Below, piece by piece: positions 44,131-57,707 of a stretch of 64,000 nt of DNA (position 1 is the stretch's first letter; every line of letters begins with the position of its first letter). The stretch lies in NCBI GenBank assembly GCA_963823095.1, contig CAWGKI010000031.1:1-64000 (forward strand), written 5' to 3'. Source of the stretch: CAIVVT01 sp963823095. Lineage in GTDB: Bacteria > Acidobacteriota > Terriglobia > Bryobacterales > Bryobacteraceae. Under the pieces are notes generated by a model that was given only the letters and a program-made list of their open reading frames with translations, was not told the origin of the DNA and did no database searches. The position numbers were made by a program, and so were the translations under genes.

Positions 44131-45015
44131 GTGCGCTTCCAGGGTTGCGGGACAGCACTCGTTACGCCATTTCGGCCCGATCTTTCGCTGGACGAAGACG
44201 CCTTCCGGGTTCTCGTCAAGAGGCAGATCGCGGCCGGCATTCATTTCCTCGTGCCGTGCGGCACCACCGGCGAGAACCCGACGCTGGAGCCGGAAGAGCA
44301 TCTCCGGGTAGTCCAGATCGCGCTGGAGGAAGCCGGCGGCAAGCTGCCCGTGCTCGCCGGCTGCGGCGGTTACCACACCGGCGAAGTCGTGGCCATGGCG
44401 CGCGAACTGGAAGAGATGGGCGTGGACGGCATTCTCTCCGTCACGCCGTACTACAACAAGCCGACGCAGGAGGGGCTCTACGAGCATTTCCTGGCGATTG
44501 CGAGCGCCGTCAAGATCCCGATCGTCGTCTACAACGTCCCAGGGCGCACCGGCGTGAACGTCGAGCCGGCCACCATGCGCCGCCTCGCGCACCTCGACAA
44601 CATCGTCGGTGTGAAGGAAGCCTCGGGCAACGTGGCGCAGATGGCCGTTCTGTGCGCTACGCTCCCGCCCGATTTCGCGGTCCTCTCGGGCGACGATTCC
44701 GTCACCCTGGCGCTCGCCGGTCTGGGTGGCAAGGGCGTCATCAGCGTCGCCTCCAACCTGATTCCCGCCGAGATGGCCGCTCTCGCGCAGGCTTGCCTCG
44801 ACGGGCGCTTCGAGGATGCGCGGGCGCTGCAGCGCAAGTGGCTGCCACTGATGGAAGTGAACTTCGTGGAGTCCAACCCGATTCCCGTCAAATGGGCTCT
44901 GTCGCGGATGGGCCTGCTGATGCCGGTGTACCGGCTGCCAATGGTTCCTCCGTCTCTCGCCTCGTGCGAGCGGATCGAGAAGGTGTTGTCCGAATCGGGT
45001 TTGTTTCCGAGTTAG
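44131..45015 (+). CDS. dapA: 4-hydroxy-tetrahydrodipicolinate synthase
   Basis: This 294-residue TIM-barrel protein has VRFQGCGTALVTPFRPDLSL at the start (GTG at 44131, with AAGGAG upstream). VPCGTTGENPTLEPEEHLRV, YYNKPTQEGLYEHFLAI and IVVYNVPGRTGVNVEPATMR are the active-site segments, and the Schiff-base lysine is in NIVGVKEASGNVAQM. It condenses pyruvate with aspartate semialdehyde. The ORF also extends upstream, but that part overlaps dapB. Confidence 0.95.
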   Translation: MRFQGCGTALVTPFRPDLSLDEDAFRVLVKRQIAAGIHFLVPCGTTGENPTLEPEEHLRVVQIALEEAGGKLPVLAGCGGYHTGEVVAMARELEEMGVDGILSVTPYYNKPTQEGLYEHFLAIASAVKIPIVVYNVPGRTGVNVEPATMRRLAHLDNIVGVKEASGNVAQMAVLCATLPPDFAVLSGDDSVTLALAGLGGKGVISVASNLIPAEMAALAQACLDGRFEDARALQRKWLPLMEVNFVESNPIPVKWALSRMGLLMPVYRLPMVPPSLASCERIEKVLSESGLFPS

Positions 45016-45029
45016 GACCCGTGAAGAAA

Positions 45030-45125
45030 GGGCCATGCCACCCGACTGTTGTGGCTGGCTTTGTGGCCGGCTTTGTGGCGCACGCTTTAGCGTGCAGTGG
45101 CGGCATTCATGCCGACATGCCGGAG
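45030..45125. repeat. palindromic repeats between dapA and dapD
   Basis: GCACGCTTTAGCGTGC and CGGCATTCATGCCG, each a small perfect hairpin, follow tandem GGCTGGCTTTGTGGC-like units. They fill the only sizeable gap in the operon, which may still be co-transcribed. Confidence 0.5.
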
Positions 45126-45184
45126 GGCTTGCTGCATGATCGGGGCGCGCGCTCCGGCCAGATTGTTCCAGAAAGGGTTCCCGC

Positions 45185-46021
<837 letters not shown>

Positions 46022-46025
46022 CCCC

Positions 46026-46130
46026 CCTGGGAACGCCAATCTCCAGATTGGCTCAGGTTCGCCTGGGAACGCCAATCTCCAGATTCGCTTCGAACACGCT
46101 GCCGATCTGGAGATCGGCGTTCCCAGGGGG
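46026..46130. repeat. cluster of three REP-like palindromes
   Basis: GCCAATCTCCAGATTGGC (46035-46052), GCCAATCTCCAGATTCGC (46071-46088, one mismatch) and, in opposite orientation, GCCGATCTGGAGATCGGC (46101-46118), each with CCTGGGAAC or its reverse complement. The third plus GTTCCCAGG is the intact counterpart of the group II intron site. Confidence 0.88.
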
Positions 46131-46176
46131 GCGGCGCGATTTCGGGTTATTCTCACTGGATGAGGCAATCGCACCG

Positions 46177-47190
46177 ATGACGCCGAAATGGCTGCTTATA
46201 TTCGCGGCCGCCGCCGCGCTGGCGCAATCGCCCGAAGGCGAGCACCTGAAAAACCTTCGCCAATTGACCGCTGGCGGCTCCAACGCGGAAGCCTACTGGA
46301 GCCCAGACGGCAAGCGACTCGTCTTCCAGTCGACTCGCCCGCCTTACGAGTGCGATCAGATCTTCGTTATGGATGTCGATAACCCCGAGCCGAAACTGGT
46401 CTCGACGGGACAGGGCAGAACCACGTGCGCGTACTTCCTCAAGGACAACAAGCACATCCTCTACGCGTCCACCCACGAGTCGGACCCCAAGTGCCCGCCG
46501 ACCGCCGACCGCAGCAAGGGCTACGTCTGGGCCGTTTACGCCAGTTATGACATCTATCTCGCCACTGACGAGGGCAAGATCGAGAAGAAACTTACCTCCA
46601 CGCCGGGCTACGACGCCGAAGCAACCGTGAATTGGAAGACCGACAAGATCGTCTACACCTCGAAAGCCTCGGGCGATCTGGAGTTGTGGGAGATGAAGCC
46701 CGACGGCTCGGGCAAAAAGCAGATCACCCACCGCGTTGGCTATGACGGCGGAGCGGTCTTCTCGCGTGACGGCAAGCGCCTCGTCTGGCGCGCCACCGAT
46801 CCAGGCAACGCCAAGGCCATGGCGCGCTATTCCGAACTGCTGAAAGAGGACCTCACTGAGCCGATGAAGATGGAGATCTTTACGGCCGACGCCGACGGAA
46901 AGCACGTGCAGCAGCTCACCCACTTCGGCTGCGCCAGCTTCGCGCCAACCTTCACCCCCGATGGAAAAAAGATCCTCTTCGCCTCGAATCAGCACAATTG
47001 TGACGGACGCAAGTTTGAGCTGTTTCTAATGAACCTCGACGGATCGAACCTTCGGCAGGTCACCAATTTTGGCGGTTTTGTCTCCTTTCCCGAGTTCTCG
47101 CCCGATGGCAAACGGCTCGTCTTCTGTAGCGACTGGAAGGCCGCTAAGCGCTACGAATTCAACATCTTCGTCGCCGATTGGGTGGATTGA
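46177..47190 (+). CDS. TolB-like beta-propeller protein, secreted
   Basis: This 337-residue protein has a short signal peptide (MTPKWLLIFAAAAALAQS). WD40-like PD40 repeats follow: AYWSPDGKRLVFQSTRPPYE, AVFSRDGKRLVWRATDPG, TFTPDGKKILFASNQHNC and EFSPDGKRLVFCSDWKA. The repeated SPDGKRLVF motif is diagnostic. It could be a carbohydrate- or protein-binding propeller; the specific role is unknown. It ends about 180 bp before carA. Confidence 0.82.
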   Translation: MTPKWLLIFAAAAALAQSPEGEHLKNLRQLTAGGSNAEAYWSPDGKRLVFQSTRPPYECDQIFVMDVDNPEPKLVSTGQGRTTCAYFLKDNKHILYASTHESDPKCPPTADRSKGYVWAVYASYDIYLATDEGKIEKKLTSTPGYDAEATVNWKTDKIVYTSKASGDLELWEMKPDGSGKKQITHRVGYDGGAVFSRDGKRLVWRATDPGNAKAMARYSELLKEDLTEPMKMEIFTADADGKHVQQLTHFGCASFAPTFTPDGKKILFASNQHNCDGRKFELFLMNLDGSNLRQVTNFGGFVSFPEFSPDGKRLVFCSDWKAAKRYEFNIFVADWVD

Positions 47191-47200
47191 CCCTAAACCG

Positions 47201-47281
47201 GTAGGACAGACGATCGCTGGCGTCGTCTGTCAGGACGTCTGTCAGTTTCGACAGACCACGCAGAGCGATGGTCCGTCCTAC
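47201..47281. repeat. inverted repeat, GTAGGACAGAC family
   Basis: GTAGGACAGAC (47201-47211) and GTCCGTCCTAC (47271-47281) are inverted with one mismatch; inside, GACAGACGA and TCGTCTGTC form a perfect 9-bp stem. It lies between the propeller gene and carA. Confidence 0.65.
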
Positions 47282-47370
47282 TTGCCGCCTACCACACAAC
47301 CCGCCCTGTGAGGTATTGAACCCGTTTCCCTCGTCGTGCTGAAATAGAAAGAAATCCCCAAGGAGTTCCG

Positions 47371-48511
47371 TTGCAGCAGACTGCCATCCTGGCCCTGGAG
47401 GACGGAAGCGTTTTTCAGGGTCGCGCGTATGGCGCACGGACTGTGCGCACCGGTGAGGTCGTTTTCAATACTTCCCTCACCGGCTATCAGGAAGTTTTCA
47501 CCGATCCTTCGTATAGCGGTCAGATCGTCGTTCTGACGAATCCCCAGATCGGAAATTACGGAACCAACGCCGACGACGACGAAGCCGCTCGTGCTTGGAT
47601 CGAGGGCCTGGTCGTTCGCGAATGGGCCGAATCGCCCAGCAATTGGCGCTCCAGCGAGACCGCCGATGCATTCCTGGCGCGCCAGGGCGTTCCGGTCGCA
47701 TCCGAGCTGGACACGCGCGCCATCGTTCGCAAACTGCGCTCCGGCGGCGTGCTGCGCGGCGCTCTTTCTACCGGCGGCCACTCCGCGGAAGAGCTCGTCC
47801 AGTTGGCGAAGAACAGCCCGTCCATGGCCGGCCTCGATCTGGCCACGCGGGTCAGCACGTTGCAGTCCTACCCCTGGACCGAGCCGGCCAAGCCTTGTTC
47901 TCCGTCCGAAAGAATCCACAATGCCGAGCCGGGCCGCTTCCATGTTGTCGCTTTCGATTACGGCATCAAGCGCAACATCCTGCGACGGCTGGTCACGGTC
48001 GGCTGCCGCCTGACGGTAGTTCCAGCCGGCACCACGGCCGAAGACGTACTAGCTCTGAAGCCCGATGGCGTGTTCCTCTCGAACGGTCCGGGCGATCCCG
48101 AGCCGCTCGAATTCCAAGCTGCGCAAATCCGCAAATTGATCGGGCGCAAGCCGGTCTTCGGCATCTGCCTGGGTCACCAGATCATCGGCCTGGCGCTCGG
48201 TGGCAAGACCTTCAAATTGAAGTTTGGTCATCGCGGCATCAACCACCCGGTGCTCAATCGCCGCACCGGCAAGGTCGAAATCACCGTGCAGAACCATGGC
48301 TTCTGCGTAGATCCCGAGTCCCTCAAAGACAGCGAGGTCGAACTGACCCACGTCAACCTCAATGACCAGACGGTCGAGGGCTTGCGCCACCGCAGCCACC
48401 CGCTGTTCTGTGTGCAATACCATCCGGAGGCGGCGCCCGGTCCGCACGACTCGCGGTATCTGTTCGACGATTTCGCCGCGATGATGAGAGAGTCGATGGG
48501 GGAATCCGCCG

Positions 48512-48519
<8 letters not shown>
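47371..48519 (+). CDS. carA: carbamoyl-phosphate synthase small subunit
   Basis: This 382-residue protein has an N-terminal carbamoyl-phosphate synthase domain (AILALEDGSVFQGRAYGART, TGYQEVFTDPSYSGQIV). The glutamine amidotransferase domain has the catalytic cysteine in VFGICLGHQIIGLALGG and a later HPEAAPGPHD histidine-glutamate pair. It starts at a TTG with AAGGAG five bases before it. It provides ammonia to CarB for arginine and pyrimidine synthesis. Its stop overlaps carB by eight bases. Confidence 0.95.
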
Positions 48520-51736
<3,217 letters not shown>

Positions 51737-51787
51737 TTTTGTAACACATCTCTAATGGTTCTCAAGGAACCTGCCGATATATGAGGT

Positions 51788-53599
51788 GTGACTGAGACCG
51801 CCAGCGAACCTCTGGCCAGCGAACTGCTACCCGGGGAACTTCAAGAGTGTCTCGTCCGGCTCCCCGAAGACCGGACCCGCTGGACCCGGCGTGTCACTGA
51901 ACTGATGCAGGAAGGCGCGCAGAGATTCGTCGAACACGCCGTCCAGACTGTTTGTCACGGGTCCCTTCCACCCGAGTCTGAACGGGCGCTGTTTGGCCTT
52001 TTGAATGCGAAAGACTTCCTGCTGCCCGTTCTGAAGGGCGTCTACGCCATCGACCGGATTCGATTCCGGGAAGTCCTGTCGTTGGTCCATTCCGTCGACC
52101 CGCGGTTGCACGCGCGCATCGCAAAGCGGCTGATGGAATTGCTGAGCCAGAACCAGCCGGAACGGGTCGAGGAAATCCTGTGCCTCTTCGACGCGGTCGT
52201 GCAAGTCAACGGCATGGCGAATCTTGCTGGCGCTCTGCCCCTGCTGAAGGATGCCAAAGACCCCCGGTTGCGCGCCCGGGCCGCTTTATTGGGAGCTTCC
52301 CTGCCGAACGGCCGCCACCTGCTCGAACTTTACCGGGACGAACCGGATCCCCGCGTTCGCGCCAGCATTGTGGAATCCCTCTGGCTCGACGACAGGCCCA
52401 TCGGGCGGATCGTCTTTGAGGAGGCCCGGCGAAATATGCAGCCTCGCGTGCGCGCCTACGGGTTGCTGGGCCTCTACCGGCTCGGAGACCTGCGAGCTTT
52501 GACTGCGCTGGCCGAAATGGCCGAATCGCGCCAGGTTCTGAGCCGGGCTGTCGCTCGCACTGCCCTTGAGCTGTTGCATGAGCCACGGCTTGAGCCACTG
52601 TTAGTGAGACTGCGCCAAGAATTTGGGGACTGGCCAGTGAAGCCGGAGCCTGTCTCTCCCGCCATCAGGTATGGCGGTGGCCCGATTCAACTGACGGTTC
52701 CGCGAGTCTACCGGCTCCCATCAGGCCGGCTGAGAGTGCAGCTATCCGCGCGCCTGAACAGCGTGGAGCATCTCGATCCAGCCTTGCGCTTATTGGACCT
52801 TCGCACCTGGGTGGATGGCCAGCCGGTGCTGAGTTACACGATGAGCCGCGTTGTTCCGGTTCGGCGCTTGGGGGTCGGAATGATCTTCCCCATGAGCTTG
52901 CGGGCAACGTCCCAAACCCCGCCGGGGATCCAAGGCGTTCTGGACCTGTTGGCCTCCATGCCGGACGGCGAATTGCGCTCGGCCGGCTTCTACCGCACTG
53001 GCCTGTTCATGCGGCTGCTCGAACAGGACGGAGCCCAGGAGCCATCTTCCTCAGTGGAGCCAGACTCGGCTCTCACCCACTTGCCCGCCATATCGCAGGA
53101 CGAATCCCGCTTTGCCGCCGATGTGAAAGACGCTTGCAGGGAGGATTACCTCGCAGCCGAGCCGGCAGAACTGGTTCTGGGGATGCTGAACCGCCTGAAA
53201 GCTCAAAAGCCGGTCGGGCACGTCGGAGTGATCCTGAACCAGGCTGTCAAAGACCCGCCGAAGCCGGATACCGTGGAGGCCCTCCGCCAGAGCTGCCAGG
53301 AGAGCGGTTTTGCCCTCCATGTGATCGCGATGGGCCGGGTCGATCAGGCGATTCTAGCCCCGTGGTGCGCGCTGAGCCGCGAGTCCGGGGGATTTCAGAC
53401 TCGAACTCCAACGGACGACGAACTTCCGGGAGTCGTTCACTCCTGGATGTTGTGTTTTCGGGAATCCTACTGCCTGGAGTTCGAAGCGCCTGCATCCGCG
53501 TCATCCATCCGTCTACAGGCTGTCCATCCCGATGGTGTCGGGGAGATCACGGTTCCCATCGAAACGGAAGACATTCCGCAAGGCGTCCCGGCCGGTTGA
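51788..53599 (+). CDS. HEAT-repeat protein of unknown function
   Basis: This 603-residue protein starts at a GTG 51 bp after carB. The first half has HEAT-like helical repeats (DAKDPRLRARAALLGASLPN, RDEPDPRVRASIVESLWLDD, NMQPRVRAYGLLGLYRLGDL). The second half has a strand-rich domain, and a C-terminal segment HVGVILNQAVKDPPKPDTVE looks like a Rossmann or vWA-like fold. No signal peptide or membrane helix is seen. I do not recognise a family. Scaffold or binding function is only inferred. Confidence 0.65.
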   Translation: MTETASEPLASELLPGELQECLVRLPEDRTRWTRRVTELMQEGAQRFVEHAVQTVCHGSLPPESERALFGLLNAKDFLLPVLKGVYAIDRIRFREVLSLVHSVDPRLHARIAKRLMELLSQNQPERVEEILCLFDAVVQVNGMANLAGALPLLKDAKDPRLRARAALLGASLPNGRHLLELYRDEPDPRVRASIVESLWLDDRPIGRIVFEEARRNMQPRVRAYGLLGLYRLGDLRALTALAEMAESRQVLSRAVARTALELLHEPRLEPLLVRLRQEFGDWPVKPEPVSPAIRYGGGPIQLTVPRVYRLPSGRLRVQLSARLNSVEHLDPALRLLDLRTWVDGQPVLSYTMSRVVPVRRLGVGMIFPMSLRATSQTPPGIQGVLDLLASMPDGELRSAGFYRTGLFMRLLEQDGAQEPSSSVEPDSALTHLPAISQDESRFAADVKDACREDYLAAEPAELVLGMLNRLKAQKPVGHVGVILNQAVKDPPKPDTVEALRQSCQESGFALHVIAMGRVDQAILAPWCALSRESGGFQTRTPTDDELPGVVHSWMLCFRESYCLEFEAPASASSIRLQAVHPDGVGEITVPIETEDIPQGVPAG

Positions 53600-53611
53600 A
53601 TCGCGCCCTAC

Positions 53612-53860
53612 GTGGGGCGGCGCTCCAGCGCCGCGTGGGGCCTCCAGGCCCCGCCCTCCGAAAGGCATGCAGGCGCTGGAGAGCCAGCGCAACTGCGGAA
53701 GGTCTCCCCACTCAGATTGCAGGTATGGTGTTCGTACATTGGAGCGGCTCTTCACGAATTCCCTCAGAGAAATGTGGCGTGGTGTGGCCGAGCAGGCTTC
53801 TCCGGAGCGGGCGCTGGAGAGCCCGCCTCTGTTCTGAAGGAGTCCCTGGAGGACCGCCCC
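53612..53860. repeat. cluster of CTCCAG palindromes behind the HEAT-repeat gene
   Basis: GGCGCTCCAGCGCC and GGGGCCTCCAGGCCCC, then imperfect GCGCTGGAGAGCCAGCGC at 53673-53690 and a similar one near 53811. The first 24 bp (53612-53635) are identical to 13389-13412. No gene was found in this stretch. Confidence 0.75.
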
Positions 53861-53868
53861 GCTCAGAC

Positions 53869-54459
53869 TCAGCCTGCGATTGACTTCAACATAGCTAGGA
53901 GCGCCTCGCCGCGATGGCTGACGCCCATCTTACGGTCTGCTTCCGCCTCGCCAAAGGTGCAGCCGAACGGCTCGTAATAAAACATCGGATCGTAGCCGAA
54001 GCCTTGCCGGCCGCGCTCCTCGTCGATGATCCTGCCCTCCACTGCTCCCCGAAACGTCCCGAGCAGCTTGCCCTGCTGAGCCAGAGCGATCACACACACG
54101 AACCGGGCTGTCCGGTCCTGCTTATCCTTCAAACGCTCGCGCAGCAGCCGGTTGTTGTCTTTGTCGGTCGCAGACGGGCCAGCATAGCGAGCCGAGTAGA
54201 CGCCCGGCTCTCCGCCGAGAGCATCTACTTCGAGCCCCGAGTCGTCGGCGAAAAGCGGTTCTTCGCAAAAGACGCTGTAGTAAAGCGCTTTCTCGATGGC
54301 GTTTTCTTCGAACGTCTCGCCCTCTTCCTCGGGCGGCGCGATGGATTTCAGGTTGTCGAGCGGCAGAATCCCGATATCGCGGAAGCCGAGGTGCTCGGCA
54401 GCCATGCGGAACTCGCGCAGCTTGCCGGGATTGGACGTGGCGCAGCGGATGGTCGGCAT
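53869..54459 (-). CDS. rdgB: XTP/dITP diphosphatase (Ham1/RdgB)
   Basis: This 196-residue protein begins IRCATSNPGKLREFRMAAEH, with the classic TSNPGKLREF motif, then EEGETFEENAIEKALYY, LFADDSGLEVDALGGEPGVY, SARYAG and RGRQGFGYDPMFYYEPFGCT. It hydrolyses non-canonical purine triphosphates such as ITP and XTP. It sits nine bases from rph on the same strand, a common pairing. Confidence 0.93.
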   Translation of the reverse strand: MPTIRCATSNPGKLREFRMAAEHLGFRDIGILPLDNLKSIAPPEEEGETFEENAIEKALYYSVFCEEPLFADDSGLEVDALGGEPGVYSARYAGPSATDKDNNRLLRERLKDKQDRTARFVCVIALAQQGKLLGTFRGAVEGRIIDEERGRQGFGYDPMFYYEPFGCTFGEAEADRKMGVSHRGEALLAMLKSIAG

Positions 54460-54467
54460 CGGCGATC

Positions 54468-55190
54468 CTACTCCAGCCCCAGCGCCCGGCGCTGCGCTTC
54501 CAGAAGCTGCATGACGCCCCCGCGCGCGAGTACGATCATCTCCGCCAGACGGTCGTCCCGGAAGGTCGCTTTCTCGCCCGTAGCCTGCAACTCGACGAAC
54601 TCGCCCTTACCCGTCATGACGACGTTCATATCGACCTCAGCCTGCGAGTCCTCGTCGTAGCAAAGATCCAGCAATGCCTCGTTCTGCAATACGCCGACGC
54701 TCGTCGCCGCCACCTGATCGCGCAGTGGATTGCGCTTCAACTGACCGAAATCGAGCATCTTCTTCACGGCCAGAGCCAGCGCGACGTAGCCGCCCGTGAT
54801 CGAAGCGGTGCGCGTGCCGCCGTCGGCTTGCAGGACGTCGCAATCGACGATGATCGCCCGTTCGCCGAGCGCGTCCATGTCGACCACGGCGCGCAGCGAG
54901 CGGCCAATCAAGCGCTGGATTTCCATGGTGCGTCCAGAGGGCTTACCCTTGTTCACTTCGCGCGTGTTCCGCTCGGCGGTGGCGCGCGGCAGCATGGAGT
55001 ATTCGGCCGTCACCCATCCGCGTCCGGAGTTTCTCAGAAAAGCGGGTACAGAATCCTCAATGCTGGCCGCGCAGAGGACCCGCGTGTTGCCCACTTCAAC
55101 CAGGACGGAGCCTTCCGCCGTAAGCAGGTAGCCCGTCGTCAACTTCAATGGGCGCAGCTCGCCCGTAGCTCTTCCATCGCTCCGTAGCAT
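54468..55190 (-). CDS. rph: ribonuclease PH
   Basis: This 240-residue protein has MLRSDGRATGELRPLKLTTG at the start. GSVLVEVGNTRVLCAAS, EIQRLIGRSLRAVVDMDALG with the phosphate site, IIVDCDVLQADGGTRTASIT and LDLCYDEDSQAEVDMNVVMT are family motifs. It trims tRNA 3' ends by phosphorolysis. The first gene of the rph-rdgB pair. Confidence 0.95.
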   Translation of the reverse strand: MLRSDGRATGELRPLKLTTGYLLTAEGSVLVEVGNTRVLCAASIEDSVPAFLRNSGRGWVTAEYSMLPRATAERNTREVNKGKPSGRTMEIQRLIGRSLRAVVDMDALGERAIIVDCDVLQADGGTRTASITGGYVALALAVKKMLDFGQLKRNPLRDQVAATSVGVLQNEALLDLCYDEDSQAEVDMNVVMTGKGEFVELQATGEKATFRDDRLAEMIVLARGGVMQLLEAQRRALGLE

Positions 55191-55214
55191 ATGGTTTTGC
55201 GACCTCCGCGCGAC

Positions 55215-55367
55215 TCAGGCACGCGCAATCGAATAATAGAGAAGCAGGAAGACCAAGAGGACCGTGGAGACTACCAGAATGATGCAGCCCAGGCCGCCCG
55301 TTACGCCGGGTTTCCCCAAATGACTCAGCGCCGACTTCTTCTGCGCCGCGGGCTTGATCTTTGCCAT
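55215..55367 (-). CDS. small single-pass membrane protein
   Basis: This 50-residue protein has a basic N-terminus (MAKIKPAAQKKSALSHLGKP) and one hydrophobic helix (LGCIILVVSTVLLVFLLLYY). It lies just upstream of rph on the same strand. No family recognised. The ribosome site is weak. Confidence 0.5.
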   Translation of the reverse strand: MAKIKPAAQKKSALSHLGKPGVTGGLGCIILVVSTVLLVFLLLYYSIARA

Positions 55368-55432
55368 AAATCCCAATGTAACATCCGCCCTCCCAGCGAA
55401 CCCTCCACCGGGACGAATATGATGGTTCGGAA

Positions 55433-57517
55433 ATGCGTTCGCTCTCACTACTCCTTTTGCTCACCTCATCGCTGGGCTCGCTCCTGGCTCAAACCGCCCT
55501 AATGCGGCCTCCCGCCGTCCCGCTCGTCACTCACGACCCGTACTTCAGCATCTGGTCGTTTGACAACCGGCTCACCGGCGGAGTCACCCATCATTGGACC
55601 GGCGCCCCGCAGCCGCTCACTGGGCTCATCCGCGTGGATGGTAAGGCATTCCGTTTCGCCGGGGCCGAACCCCGCAGCCTTCCCGCGCTCGAACAGACGA
55701 AGCTGACCGTCACGCCGACTGCGACCCGCTATGAGTTCGCCGGGGCCGGCGTGCAACTCAATCTGACGTTTTTGACGCCCGCGATCGCCAGCGACCTCGA
55801 TCTGCTCTCCCGCCCGCTGACCTATGTTCGCTTTGAAGTGCGAAGCGCGGATGCAGCTTCCCATGCCGTGCAAATCGAGTTCGACGCCTCGGCGCAGATT
55901 GCCGTAAACACACCCGACCAGCGGGTCAACCTGAGCCGCTACGAGTTCGGTCACGTCACGGCGCTGCGGGCTTCCGCGGCCGAGCAGAAGATACTGGCGC
56001 GCGCCGGAGACGACCTGCGTATCGACTGGGGCTCGCTCTATCTCGGAGTCCCGCGCAATCAGCACGGCGCCAGCACGCGCCTGATGCAGACCTCGGCGCG
56101 CCGCGCGTTCATCGACAACGGGACTCTCGCCGCAAACGACCTTACCGATCAGGAGGGCCGCGCCGAGCACAACGTGCCCGTCCTCGCGGTCGCGTTCGAT
56201 TTCGGCAAGGTGGGTGCCACGCCGGAGCGGCGCCTGGTCCTGCTGGCCTATGACGACGTCTTCTCCATTGAATTCCTCAACCGGCGGCTGCGCCCGTGGT
56301 GGCGTCATCGGGGACTGGATGCCACATCGCTGCTCGAGACGGCCACAAGGGAATACCCCCAGATTGCCGAACGCGCGAACAAGTTCGATGAGGAATTCTC
56401 GGCCGATCTCGTGAAAAATGGCGGTCCGGAATACGCCGCTCTCGCCGTGCTGGCTTACCGCCAGGCCCTGGCCGCGCACAAGCTGGTCGCGGACGTGGAC
56501 GGCACGCCGTTGTTCTTCTCGAAGGAGAATTTCTCCAATGGCTGCATCGCGACGGTGGACGTCACCTATCCCAGCGCGCCGCTCTTCCTGCTGTTCAATC
56601 CGGAGTTGCTCAAAGGCATGCTTCGGCCAATTCTGGATTACGCCTCGCTCCCGCGCTGGCGCTGGCCCTTCGCGCCGCACGATCTTGGCACCTACCCGCT
56701 CGCCAACGGGCAGGTCTATGGCGGCGGCGAGCGCACGGAAGAGAATCAAATGCCGGTAGAAGAAAGTGGCAACCTGCTGATCCTGCTGGGCGCGCTGGCC
56801 CATGTGGAAGGCAACGCCGATTTCGCCCTGCACTACTGGCCGCAACTGACCCGCTGGGCCGAATACCTGCGCGAGAAAGGCATGGACCCTGAGAATCAGC
56901 TCTCTACCGACGATTTCGCCGGGCACCTGGCGCACAATACCAACCTCTCCATCAAGGCGATTGTCGGCCTGCGGAGCTTCGCGGAATTGGCCAGGCTTGG
57001 CGGCAAGCCGGATGTCGCCGCGCGCTACCAGTCGCTCGCCAAGGAGATGGCGGCTAAGTGGCCCCAGATGGCCGCCGACGGCGACCACTACAAGCTCGCC
57101 TTCGACCGGCCCGGCACCTGGAGCCAGAAGTACAACCTGGTCTGGGACCGCCTGCTTGGCTACAACCTCTTCGCGCCTGAAATCGCCCGCAAAGAGGTCG
57201 CCTACTACCTCACGAAGCTCAACACCTACGGCCTGCCGCTGGACAACCGCAAGACGTACACCAAGCTCGACTGGATCGTGTGGAGCGCATGCCTTGCCGA
57301 GAGGGACGAAGACTTCCGTAAGATCGTGTCGCCGTCCTACCGCTGGATGAACGAGACGCCGACGCGCGTCCCGCTCACCGACTGGTACGAAACCACGGAC
57401 GGCAAGCAGGTGGGCTTCCAGGCGCGCTCGGTCGTTGGCGGCCTGTTCATTCCGCTGCTGCGCGACGCGGAGTTGTGGAAGAAGTGGTCTTCGCGGGCGG
57501 GGAAGACGGCGAATTAG
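55433..57517 (+). CDS. secreted glutaminase-like protein (DUF4965/DUF5127)
   Basis: This 694-residue protein has a signal peptide (MRSLSLLLLLTSSLGSLLAQ). N-terminal PPAVPLVTHDPYFSIWSFDN and LTGGVTHHWTGAPQPLTGLI (DUF4964-like), a beta-sandwich (about 100-260), and then an alpha-barrel follow, with ILDYASLPRWRWPFAPHDLG and EENQMPVEESGNLLILLGAL (DUF4965/DUF1793). It resembles glutaminase A of fungi and its bacterial relatives. Secreted; probably hydrolyses glutamine or a related substrate outside the cell. Confidence 0.83.
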   Translation: MRSLSLLLLLTSSLGSLLAQTALMRPPAVPLVTHDPYFSIWSFDNRLTGGVTHHWTGAPQPLTGLIRVDGKAFRFAGAEPRSLPALEQTKLTVTPTATRYEFAGAGVQLNLTFLTPAIASDLDLLSRPLTYVRFEVRSADAASHAVQIEFDASAQIAVNTPDQRVNLSRYEFGHVTALRASAAEQKILARAGDDLRIDWGSLYLGVPRNQHGASTRLMQTSARRAFIDNGTLAANDLTDQEGRAEHNVPVLAVAFDFGKVGATPERRLVLLAYDDVFSIEFLNRRLRPWWRHRGLDATSLLETATREYPQIAERANKFDEEFSADLVKNGGPEYAALAVLAYRQALAAHKLVADVDGTPLFFSKENFSNGCIATVDVTYPSAPLFLLFNPELLKGMLRPILDYASLPRWRWPFAPHDLGTYPLANGQVYGGGERTEENQMPVEESGNLLILLGALAHVEGNADFALHYWPQLTRWAEYLREKGMDPENQLSTDDFAGHLAHNTNLSIKAIVGLRSFAELARLGGKPDVAARYQSLAKEMAAKWPQMAADGDHYKLAFDRPGTWSQKYNLVWDRLLGYNLFAPEIARKEVAYYLTKLNTYGLPLDNRKTYTKLDWIVWSACLAERDEDFRKIVSPSYRWMNETPTRVPLTDWYETTDGKQVGFQARSVVGGLFIPLLRDAELWKKWSSRAGKTAN

Positions 57518-57707
57518 GGGACTGGCGCACAGCGCGGATAGTGAAAGCATTCTCGAACGATCACCGGAACGCACCGAAGGTAGGCCAGCCCCCTGGCCGG
57601 CCTGCTTTGCGCGAGGACTTAACCATGCTGAGACAGCTACTAGGATCTGAGATTCCGCCGGCAAGCAGTTCGACGCTGGCTAATGAGCAGCCGGGAGACG
57701 CATCGCT

